The notes under the pieces were generated by a model. The model searched no databases. It worked only from the letters and a program-made list of their open reading frames with translations, and had not been told where the DNA came from. Position numbers and translations under genes: made by a program. A DNA stretch of 50,803 nucleotides, taken from contig JAFGSF010000033.1 in NCBI GenBank assembly GCA_016934745.1, positions 1-50,803 of the forward strand, read 5' to 3'. Source of the DNA: Candidatus Aminicenantota bacterium (lineage in GTDB: Bacteria; Acidobacteriota; Aminicenantia; UBA2199). The stretch's first letter is position 1. Every line of letters begins with the position of its first letter. Shown here one piece after another: positions 1-6,522 of this stretch.

Positions 1-1
1 C

Positions 2-97
2 TTTGTCTCCTACCTGTTGGCCGGAGATACCGTCGAAGACACCAAGATCAAGCTCGGCGGCGTCAAGGCCGGCGTCGGCCTGGGAATTAATTTTTAA
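2..97 (+). CDS. C-terminal tail of an outer-membrane beta-barrel protein (partial)
   Basis: An open frame enters from the left edge and stops at TAA 95-97, giving 31 residues that end in GVGLGINF. The tail has alternating hydrophobic and small residues and a terminal Phe. That is the usual C-terminal signal of outer-membrane barrels recognised by the BAM machinery (family knowledge). The rest of the gene lies outside the window, so the barrel family cannot be named. It converges on the minus-strand flavoprotein gene, with about 66 bp between the stops and no clear terminator hairpin. Confidence 0.55.
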   Translation, partial: FVSYLLAGDTVEDTKIKLGGVKAGVGLGINF

Positions 98-163
98 TTT
101 CTAGGGACGACCAGAAAAACGCACTGTCCAGAAAGGTGCCGGATCGGGTATTGAGTTTTTTTG

Positions 164-1570
164 TCAGATGGTCGGGGCCAGAATAAGGTCGGCCTGGAAC
201 TGGCGGAAAATCGCCTGCAGCTCGGCTAATTTTTCAGGGAAACGTTCCTTGAGCTGGTTCAATTTTTCAAAAGCGCTTTCATATTCATTTTTCAGCATAT
301 CGGACAGGCTGCGTGTTTTTTGATATTCTTCAATGATTGAATTTATTTTTCTTTCCCAGGCCTTGCCATATTCCGCACCCAGGCGGCAGAGGTTTTTCCG
401 GGTCTGCAGATAATCGCGACGCAAACCGGCCAACCCGGTCTCAATGGCTTTCATGTATTCGTCCTTCAAAGTGACCCAATTCTTTACCAGCGCCGCTTCG
501 TATTCGTGCTTCAAGGAGTTGAACAAGGCGGGCACGGTGACGATCTCGTTGATGCGGTGGGCATTGGCCCCGCAAAAGGCAAATCCCTGGTCCAGAAGTC
601 CCTGGCGGGCATTGTCCAGCGCGGCCGATATGCAATAGTCGGCGTGCTGGATATCGCATTGTTCCAGGCAGCGCCAGGCGCAGCGCTTGACATTACGGAT
701 GCCGGCGGCGGCATTGTCCAAAAAATGATTGCGGATGGCCCTTCCGGGCAAACCGACCGGGCTTTTGATGATGACGATGTCCTCGGCGTTGCAGGCCACG
801 TACGCTTCCTTGAAACGAATGTCAGCATCGCATTCTTCGGTGGCCACGAAGCGCGTCGCCATCTGCACGCCCTGGGCGCCCAAATGCAGAAAGCGCAAAA
901 TGTCTTCACCGCTGTAGATGCCTCCGGCGGCGATGACCGGGATCTTTCTATCGAATTTTTTTTCAAATTGTTCCAGGGCGGCGACCACTTGCGGGACCAA
1001 GACTTCCAGGGCCTGGTCGGCATCCTGCAGCTTTTCGGCCTTGAAGCCCAAATGACCGCCGGCCAGAGGTCCTTCAACCACCACGGCATCGGGAATGTCA
1101 TGATAGTTTTTTTCCCAATATTTATAAATCAACTCGGCGGCCCTTGCCGACGAAACGATGGGCACGACCAGTACATTGGCGGCGCGGATCTTGGCCACGG
1201 GGATATCCTTGATCGGCAGGCCGGCCCCCATGAACAGGGCGTCAACTTTTTCTTCAATGGACACATCCAACAGCTGCTGAAAATCCTTGGCGGCGACCAT
1301 GATATTGATGCCGATCAAACCGGAAGACTTGCTGCGGGCGCGCCGGATTTCACTGCGCAGGGCCCTGATATTGGCGGCCTGACCATCGGTATAATAGTCC
1401 GGCTCGATCATGCCGATGCCGTTGGCGGCAATAACTCCCATGCCGCCTTCCGCCGCCACAGCAGACGCCAGATTGGAGAGGGATATGCCAACCCCCATGC
1501 CGCCTTGAACGATCGGCAATGCCAGCGACCGCTTGCCGATATTCATTTTCGGCATTTTAAAAAATATCAT
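164..1570 (-). CDS. Nitronate monooxygenase-like FMN protein with a C-terminal helical extension
   Basis: A TIM-barrel flavoprotein of the nitronate monooxygenase / 2-nitropropane dioxygenase family (468 aa). It shows the N-terminal VQGGMGVGIS segment (21-30), the EGPLAGGHLGF segment (167-176) with the conserved His173, and the FMN-phosphate loop AAGGIYSGEDIL (214-225). A Cys group at 297, 301, 305, 313 and 333 resembles what is seen in anaerobe members of the family; its role is unknown. About 118 residues after position 350 are charged and helical and are not part of the usual barrel. I chose the ATG at 1570 because AGGAG lies 5 nt upstream; an ATG 15 nt earlier has no such site. The substrate is uncertain, because many relatives are enoyl-reductase-like or uncharacterised rather than true nitronate oxidases. 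The gene is monocistronic with its own promoter. Confidence 0.85.
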   Translation of the reverse strand: MIFFKMPKMNIGKRSLALPIVQGGMGVGISLSNLASAVAAEGGMGVIAANGIGMIEPDYYTDGQAANIRALRSEIRRARSKSSGLIGINIMVAAKDFQQLLDVSIEEKVDALFMGAGLPIKDIPVAKIRAANVLVVPIVSSARAAELIYKYWEKNYHDIPDAVVVEGPLAGGHLGFKAEKLQDADQALEVLVPQVVAALEQFEKKFDRKIPVIAAGGIYSGEDILRFLHLGAQGVQMATRFVATEECDADIRFKEAYVACNAEDIVIIKSPVGLPGRAIRNHFLDNAAAGIRNVKRCAWRCLEQCDIQHADYCISAALDNARQGLLDQGFAFCGANAHRINEIVTVPALFNSLKHEYEAALVKNWVTLKDEYMKAIETGLAGLRRDYLQTRKNLCRLGAEYGKAWERKINSIIEEYQKTRSLSDMLKNEYESAFEKLNQLKERFPEKLAELQAIFRQFQADLILAPTI

Positions 1571-1639
1571 CACAGCTCCTGGCAATCGGCAATCACAAGA
1601 AATGACCTTTCCAATTCTTCTTCATGCCCCTGCTTATCT

Positions 1640-1668
1640 ATCATACCCCAGTTAAATCACATTTGCAA
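1640..1668 (-). promoter_or_regulatory. Sigma70-like promoter of the nitronate monooxygenase-like gene
   Basis: On the minus strand TTGCAA (1668-1663), a 17-bp spacer and TATGAT (1645-1640) form a good -35/-10 pair. Predicted transcription starts near 1633, giving a leader of about 60 nt that carries the AGGAG site. Confidence 0.6.
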
Positions 1669-1678
1669 CTGCCCCGGC

Positions 1679-1690
1679 GGTTCATGAACC
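1679..1690. promoter_or_regulatory. Perfect 12-bp palindrome just upstream of the -35 box
   Basis: GGTTCATGAACC is a perfect inverted repeat ending about 10 bp upstream of the -35 box of the flavoprotein promoter, around position -50. Flanking CCGGC/GGCGCC extends it imperfectly. Position and symmetry fit a dimeric regulator site; the regulator is unknown. Confidence 0.35.
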
Positions 1691-1711
1691 GGCGCCCGCC
1701 AAAGAAACGGC

Positions 1712-1807
1712 GACTGTCCCAAAACGGGACATGGCTTCGGGCTGAAAACGATTTGCCCACAATGCTTTTAATGGCCCTGTCATAAAATGTTTTAAAACGG
1801 GACAGTC
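1712..1807. repeat. 96-bp element with GACTGTCCC inverted ends
   Basis: The element starts with GACTGTCCC (1712-1720) and ends with its exact reverse complement GGGACAGTC (1799-1807). Inside the left end, TGTCCC-AAAAC-GGGACA (1715-1731) is a 6-bp-stem palindrome. AAAACGGGACA occurs twice as a direct repeat (1721-1731 and 1794-1804). It may be a small non-autonomous mobile element or a REP-type repeat; a cluster of regulator sites is the alternative. Confidence 0.45.
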
Positions 1808-2001
1808 AGCATGGCGGTCATCGTGGCATCGAGATTCAGAAACAATTGTCAGTAAAGGCTCTGCGCAGGTATCCATATTTGGCATGTATTTTGCTTCAAA
1901 GTGGAGTACAGCTTATTGAAGCCCATGGCGGCAAGCAAACCGGCGTAGACCATATGTAGAGAACAAATGACAGGAAGCAAGTTTGTTACAGGCAGACAGC
2001 C

Positions 2002-2214
2002 ATGAAAGCCCGAACACTTTATTACTGTCCATACGACGAAGACGAGTTATTGTTCGAAGAACTATACGATGAAAAGCGGGAATTCGAATACCAGCCGCCG
2101 CGCGAAATGCCCGAAATATGCCCCAAATGCGGGCGCCTGCTGTACAAGCGGGATTGCATCTCCATCGAGGAACTCTGCGGAAGCGACTTTGTGCCCACCA
2201 CGGTCGGTTCATGA
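2002..2214 (+). CDS. Small zinc-ribbon-like protein of unknown function
   Basis: A 70-residue acidic protein. It has Cys9 in YYCPYD, a CPKCGR knuckle around residues 41-44, and two more Cys near 53 and 59, so a small zinc ribbon is plausible, although the spacing is not a textbook CxxC-CxxC pair. The N-terminal half is rich in Asp, Glu and Tyr. I recognise no family. It is followed after 15 nt by the gene at 2230, which has a GGAGAG site, so the two are probably co-transcribed. No strong Shine-Dalgarno precedes the ATG. It is short enough that conservation is needed to be sure it is a gene. Confidence 0.55.
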   Translation: MKARTLYYCPYDEDELLFEELYDEKREFEYQPPREMPEICPKCGRLLYKRDCISIEELCGSDFVPTTVGS

Positions 2215-2229
2215 AAAGAATGGAGAGAA

Positions 2230-2862
2230 ATGAAAAACGTCGTTAAATTCGCCGCCGAAATTACGGCAGATCCCCAGAAAATAGACTTGCTCAAACGGGA
2301 AGCAAGCCTTTTTCTCGAAAAAATGGAGGACCACTGGATAGAAGTATTGTCGGAAAGGTCCTCCCAAGCATTGACCGCCGCCTCACTCGAACAATATTTT
2401 CGCAGTAAGGAACGCAGCGAACAGGTCCGCCGGACCCTGCAGTATCTCCTCGCCTTTCTGACCCATATTCCCATCCAGGCTGAAATCGAAACGGCACCGG
2501 TCAACCCAGCCGAGCAGTTCCGTGAATTCATCCGCTATCAAGTGGACTTGCTCTTGGAAGAGGATGTAAAAAAAGCCGTATTGAGAGAAATCAACCTGGT
2601 CGGCTCAATCGACGAGGAAAACGTCTGGGATTATCAAAAGCGCATTATCGACCAGAACCGCGAATTGCGCGAACTGGCAGCTCAAAATGGTGGCACGATT
2701 GCCCAAACCATTGCCAGCCTATGCCATGTTCTTGAAAAGCTTTCGCTGTTCTGGCTGCGCATAAAAAACGGCAATTTACACCGTACCCGCCGCAGTGACC
2801 TATACTTGTACTCACTTTCGCGGATCATAATAAACCGCTGCCAGCAAATTTGTGATGTCTGA
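2230..2862 (+). CDS. Hypothetical helical protein (210 aa)
   Basis: A soluble, charged, mostly helical protein with no signal peptide and no membrane span; I do not recognise its family. GGAGAG sits about 5 nt before the ATG. The middle (about 25-150) alternates leucines and charged residues as in helical bundles. The C-terminus is basic (HRTRRSD) and rich in Leu and Ile. It follows the zinc-ribbon gene by 15 nt and is probably in the same transcript. About 90 bp follow before the DUF4846 gene, which has its own promoter. Confidence 0.65.
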   Translation: MKNVVKFAAEITADPQKIDLLKREASLFLEKMEDHWIEVLSERSSQALTAASLEQYFRSKERSEQVRRTLQYLLAFLTHIPIQAEIETAPVNPAEQFREFIRYQVDLLLEEDVKKAVLREINLVGSIDEENVWDYQKRIIDQNRELRELAAQNGGTIAQTIASLCHVLEKLSLFWLRIKNGNLHRTRRSDLYLYSLSRIIINRCQQICDV

Positions 2863-2919
2863 ACGCCGGGAATCCATTAGCAGTAACAAAATCGGGTTTT
2901 TAAAAAATCCAATCGAAAA

Positions 2920-2948
2920 TTGATTGCCGAAAAAAAAATTGCTATGAT
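2920..2948 (+). promoter_or_regulatory. Promoter of the DUF4846 gene, predicted leaderless
   Basis: TTGATT (2920-2925), 17 bp, TATGAT (2943-2948), then only six bases (CCAGGC) before ATG 2955. Transcription would begin at or next to the start codon. Confidence 0.6.
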
Positions 2949-2954
2949 CCAGGC

Positions 2955-3908
2955 ATGGCGAATATTATCGACATTCTTGCTGCACCCACATGGAGCTGGG
3001 GCAATAAAATGGGGAAAATCTGTTTCTTCGGCATCGCGTTCCTGTTGGGGACGATAGTATGTCGACGGCATATCATGGCGGGGCGGCCTTTAAATAAGGC
3101 AGGAGACAATCAGCCCGAAATCCATCATCAGGCAAACCACGTTTTCAGATTAATTGATCCTGCCGGCCGAACCGTTGAGCAGCGCATTAGACCACCGCGA
3201 GGATTTATCCGGGTTTCAGCCCCGGAAAATTCCTTCGGCGCATATTTGCGCCGGCTGCCCCTGAAACCTCACGGGGCAAATGTCCGCTTACATGACGGCC
3301 GTATCAAACCGAACCACGGGATTTATGATGCCGTGGTCGACCTGAACATCGGCAACAAAGACCTTCATCAATGCGCCGATGCCGTGATACGCTTGCGGGC
3401 GGATTATCTTTATCAACAAAAGCAATTCGAAAAAATTCATTTCAATTTCAGCAACGGCTTCCGGGCGGATTATGCACAATGGAAAAAAGGCTATCACATC
3501 GTCGTCCGGGGCAATCAAGCTTACTGGACGCCATCACACGGGCCAACCGACAGTCACCAAAATTTCTGGGAATACCTGGAAACGGTTTTCAATTATGCCG
3601 GGACCTTATCACTCGCCAACGAGCTTAAACCGGCAAGCCTGGATACATTGCAAATCGGCGATATTTTCATTCACGGCGGTTCTCCCGGGCATGCCGTGAT
3701 TGTTATCGACTTGGCCAGTAATCCGCAAAACGGTGAAAATATTTTTCTTTTAGCCCAGAGCTACATGCCGGCGCAGGAGATACAAATTCTCAAAAATCCA
3801 AATGACCCGCAACGGAGTCCCTGGTATTCCACTGAATTTGGGGGCATGCTGACCACACCGGAATGGACTTTCCACAGGACGGAATTGAAACGATTCACGG
3901 AATTCTAG
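2955..3908 (+). CDS. DUF4846 domain protein, probably exported
   Basis: 317 residues. From about residue 75 to the end it matches what I know of DUF4846: a PPxGF start (PPRGFIRV), a YDAVVDLNIG segment, the helical CADAVIRLRADYLY segment, FSNGFRADYAQW, GDIFIHGGSPGHAVIVIDLA and the LAQSYMPAQEIQIL end. The GSPGHAVIV part resembles a papain/NlpC-like His site, but I cannot assign catalysis. Residues 19-40 form a hydrophobic stretch (after MGKICFFGIAFLLG) suggesting a signal or anchor. An internal ATG at 3009 would give a cleaner signal peptide, but the promoter spacing favours 2955. Function unknown; likely periplasmic. Confidence 0.75.
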   Translation: MANIIDILAAPTWSWGNKMGKICFFGIAFLLGTIVCRRHIMAGRPLNKAGDNQPEIHHQANHVFRLIDPAGRTVEQRIRPPRGFIRVSAPENSFGAYLRRLPLKPHGANVRLHDGRIKPNHGIYDAVVDLNIGNKDLHQCADAVIRLRADYLYQQKQFEKIHFNFSNGFRADYAQWKKGYHIVVRGNQAYWTPSHGPTDSHQNFWEYLETVFNYAGTLSLANELKPASLDTLQIGDIFIHGGSPGHAVIVIDLASNPQNGENIFLLAQSYMPAQEIQILKNPNDPQRSPWYSTEFGGMLTTPEWTFHRTELKRFTEF

Positions 3909-3962
3909 CAGCGGGTCCCGCACCTCCTCCGTTCCGAGAAATACAGTCAACTCCCGGGCTCA

Positions 3963-3991
3963 TTGTATTTGCTTGATAAAAGTGCTAAACT
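3963..3991 (+). promoter_or_regulatory. Extended -10 promoter of the FHA-GGDEF gene
   Basis: TTGTAT (3963-3968), 17 bp, TAAACT (3986-3991) with TG one base upstream of the -10 box, the extended -10 form. The leader to ATG 4026 is about 28 nt and ends in AGAGAAGAG. Confidence 0.5.
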
Positions 3992-4025
3992 GCATTAACG
4001 AAAAAATGAAGGTCCAAGAGAAGAG

Positions 4026-4958
4026 ATGATTGATCAATGGGATAAAACCATTCACGACCGCAAATTCGACAATCCTGCAGGGGAATCCCAGGAAATTGAG
4101 CATTCGATCATTCTAACCATTATCGGCGGCAATGAAATCGATTTCGGCAAACACTTTCTATTGGAAAAGAAAAAAATACTCATGGGCCGGGATGAAGCCA
4201 ACGACATTTCCATCCATGATGAAAAGATAAGCAAGTTTCACTGCGAAATTTCCATTGTAAAAAACAAACAGGGCATTGAACAGATTTTCATCAAGGATGT
4301 TCATTCAACCAATGGCACCTATGTCAATGGTGACTTGGCGGAACAAACCACCTTGCATGCCGGCGATAAAATCCAGATCGGCGATACCGTGCTGAGCTTG
4401 AGCTACAACGACGAACTTGAAAAAGAGTATCATGCCAAACTGTTCAATTATGCCGTCCGGGATACCCATACCGGACTCTACAACAAACGGTTCATTCTCA
4501 ACGAGTTGGAAAATATCAGCCGCATTGCCAAGCGCAGTGGCCGGGCGTTCAGTATCATTATCATCGATATCGATGATTTCAAGCAAATCAATGACCTTCA
4601 CGGGCACCTGGCTGGAGATGAATATTTAAAAGCAATTGCCTTGCTGTTCGTTCAATCCTTGCGCGAGCAGGACATAGCCGGAAGAATCGGCGGCGAAGAA
4701 TTTCTGATTATCCTGCCGGAAACAACCATTGACGGTGCTTTTCAGCTGGCAATCCGCATCAGGATGAATGTTGAAAATCTCGTGTTGAATTATCACAATC
4801 ATCAAATCAAGACCACCATCAGTGCCGGAGTCTGTCAATACGAAAACTCGATAAAAAACATCACAGAATTGCTCGACATCGCCGATCAAGCCTTGTATGA
4901 AACAAAAAGATCAGGAAAAAACAAAGTGATGCAGGCACTGTTGGCCTTCAACAAATAA
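4026..4958 (+). CDS. FHA domain-diguanylate cyclase (GGDEF) fusion
   Basis: A cytoplasmic signalling protein of 310 aa. Residues about 28-128 form an FHA phosphothreonine-binding domain, with GR at 54-55, the Ser/His pair around 69-72 and STNGTYVN at 94-101. Residues about 140-305 form a GGDEF domain that makes c-di-GMP from GTP. The active site is GGEEF (222-226), an accepted active variant. An RxxD product-inhibition site (REQD, 213-216) sits exactly five residues upstream, so the enzyme should be subject to feedback. There is no transmembrane span, so its input is probably phosphoprotein binding by the FHA domain. It lies just upstream of two solute-binding proteins and a histidine kinase. 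Confidence 0.95.
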   Translation: MIDQWDKTIHDRKFDNPAGESQEIEHSIILTIIGGNEIDFGKHFLLEKKKILMGRDEANDISIHDEKISKFHCEISIVKNKQGIEQIFIKDVHSTNGTYVNGDLAEQTTLHAGDKIQIGDTVLSLSYNDELEKEYHAKLFNYAVRDTHTGLYNKRFILNELENISRIAKRSGRAFSIIIIDIDDFKQINDLHGHLAGDEYLKAIALLFVQSLREQDIAGRIGGEEFLIILPETTIDGAFQLAIRIRMNVENLVLNYHNHQIKTTISAGVCQYENSIKNITELLDIADQALYETKRSGKNKVMQALLAFNK

Positions 4959-4986
4959 AATTATTTTTTTTCGCGTAACGAAATTA

Positions 4987-5015
4987 TTGAAAATATTAAA
5001 TATTTGCATTAAAAT
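4987..5015 (+). promoter_or_regulatory. Promoter of the first solute-binding protein gene, predicted leaderless
   Basis: TTGAAA (4987-4992), 17 bp, TAAAAT (5010-5015), then seven bases before ATG 5023. The TTG of this -35 box is in frame and could be mistaken for a start codon. Confidence 0.6.
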
Positions 5016-5022
5016 TTTGTCA

Positions 5023-6522
5023 ATGAACATTGGGGCCTTGTTTTCATCATTGTTGCTGACCGGGAGTTTGCTGGCTGCGGCTGAGGACGCCTCCATCATT
5101 TTCCTGCGTCCCAGCGATGCCATCAACCTCGATCCCTGGCAGGCTGCGGATGTGTACTCCACCGAGGTCGCGAGCAATATTTTTGAAGGTCTGGTGCGTT
5201 TCAAGAAAAATTCCACCGCCATCGAACCCTGCCTAGCCACATCGTGGAGCGTCGGGGAACATGGCACCCACTGGCGCTTTGTCCTGCGCCGCGGCGTTAA
5301 ATTCCATGACAACAGCCCTTTCAACGCCCAGGCCGTTCTCCATTCATTTCAGAGCCGCATGGGAAAACAGCAGCAGCTTTCCCAACGTCGGGGCTTTCCC
5401 TTTTCCTTCATCACCCAAATCCGCAGCACCGGCACTTACAACATTGAGATCATCCTGAACCGCCCCTATGCCCCGTTTCTCATTGCCCTGGCCGATTCCG
5501 CCGCATTCATTCAATCGGCGCACGCCAGCCGCTCCGTACCCTTCGTTCCCATCGGCACCGGCCCGTTCCGTTTCTCGAGTTGGTCGAAAGGAAAATCGCT
5601 GATCCTGACCCGCCATCCAGACTATTGGGCAGAAACCGGCAACGTGGAAAAAATCATATTCAAGGTGATGCCCGACTCACTGGGCAGGCTGCTGCAGATC
5701 AAAAACGGCAGCGCCGACGTGACCGCCGTCCAATCAGCAAAGGAATACGAAGAATTGTCACTGCGCAGCGAGATCGTACTCTACAGCAACCCGTCGATTT
5801 CCACCCATTACCTGGCATTCAATACCAGAAAAAAGCCATTCGACCGCAAGGAGATCCGGGCCGCATTTTTGCATATCATCAGCAAGGAAAACATGGTCAA
5901 GCAGATCTTCCAGAAACTGGCCGAGCCCGCTTACTCACCCCTGCCCCGGCCCATTTATCCGAACGGCAAACCGGCTCCGTCATCCAGTTTCAATCTGAAC
6001 ATTGCCCGCACACTGCTGAAAATGGGAGGTTTCGAGAACGGCTTTGATTGCACCCTCCATTTTCCAGACGGCCAGGATGGCATTGAAGAAATTGCCGATT
6101 GGTTGACAATATATGCCAAAAAAATCAAGATCATTATTAAAAAAATCAAGCTTCCTTTCGCCGAATTGGTCAGGATCGCCGACCGCGGTGAGCACGACCT
6201 GTTGCTCATGGGCTGGTCGACCAATCCGGATCCCGATTTTTTTCTGTATCCGCTGTTCACCCTTTCCACCGGCAATCGCAACCGATTTTTTTATGAAAAT
6301 GCCGAATTGACCCGTCTGCTGGACCTGGGAAAAATCACCCTCGATGTTAGAAAAAGGAGCCAGATTTACAGGCAAGCATTGGCGATTCTTAAAAAGGACG
6401 TCCCTTGGATCCCCCTCTTCCACCTGATCCGCACCATGGCCTGCAGCAAAAAAATCATCGGCCTGGGATTCAGCCCCCTGGGGCAGGTACTGTTTCGCAA
6501 AGTCAGCAAGGAGTCAGACTAA
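5023..6522 (+). CDS. Family-5 extracytoplasmic solute-binding protein (peptide/nickel type)
   Basis: 499 aa. A hydrophobic N-terminus (ALFSSLLLTGSLLAAA) acts as signal peptide, followed by the SBP_bac_5 fold. It shows the DPWQAADVYS...NIFEGLVRF opening, LATSWSVGEHGTHWRFVLRRGVKFHD around 75-100, the PIGTGPFRFSSW hinge and the WSTNPDPDFFLYPLF C-lobe segment. Such proteins bind peptides, nickel or other small ligands in the periplasm and usually feed an ABC importer. No permease or ATPase gene is near. No lipobox Cys is present. An in-frame TTG at 4987 would add twelve residues and positive charges, but it coincides with a -35 box and lacks a ribosome site. The next gene overlaps it by one base. 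Confidence 0.9.
   Translation: MNIGALFSSLLLTGSLLAAAEDASIIFLRPSDAINLDPWQAADVYSTEVASNIFEGLVRFKKNSTAIEPCLATSWSVGEHGTHWRFVLRRGVKFHDNSPFNAQAVLHSFQSRMGKQQQLSQRRGFPFSFITQIRSTGTYNIEIILNRPYAPFLIALADSAAFIQSAHASRSVPFVPIGTGPFRFSSWSKGKSLILTRHPDYWAETGNVEKIIFKVMPDSLGRLLQIKNGSADVTAVQSAKEYEELSLRSEIVLYSNPSISTHYLAFNTRKKPFDRKEIRAAFLHIISKENMVKQIFQKLAEPAYSPLPRPIYPNGKPAPSSSFNLNIARTLLKMGGFENGFDCTLHFPDGQDGIEEIADWLTIYAKKIKIIIKKIKLPFAELVRIADRGEHDLLLMGWSTNPDPDFFLYPLFTLSTGNRNRFFYENAELTRLLDLGKITLDVRKRSQIYRQALAILKKDVPWIPLFHLIRTMACSKKIIGLGFSPLGQVLFRKVSKESD

Larger units (their letters stand above)
1571..2001. other. Divergent intergenic region of 431 bp
   Basis: This gap lies between the minus-strand flavoprotein gene and the plus-strand zinc-ribbon gene. 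It holds the flavoprotein promoter, the GGTTCATGAACC palindrome and the 96-bp GACTGTCCC element (1712-1807). A weak plus-strand promoter candidate, TTGCTT (1891-1896), N17, TATTGA (1914-1919), could drive the gene at 2002. A 67-codon minus-strand frame at 1682-1885 is open but resembles no family I know and spans the repeat element, so I do not call it. Confidence 0.5.

Noticed and set aside
506..1687. A 393-codon plus-strand open frame across the flavoprotein gene
   Set aside because: It is antisense to a gene with clear family motifs, and its translation is low-complexity His/Gly/Gln/Asp-rich, typical of an antisense shadow.
1682..1885. A 67-codon minus-strand frame between the flavoprotein and zinc-ribbon genes
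   Set aside because: It spans the GACTGTCCC element, has no ribosome site and resembles no family.
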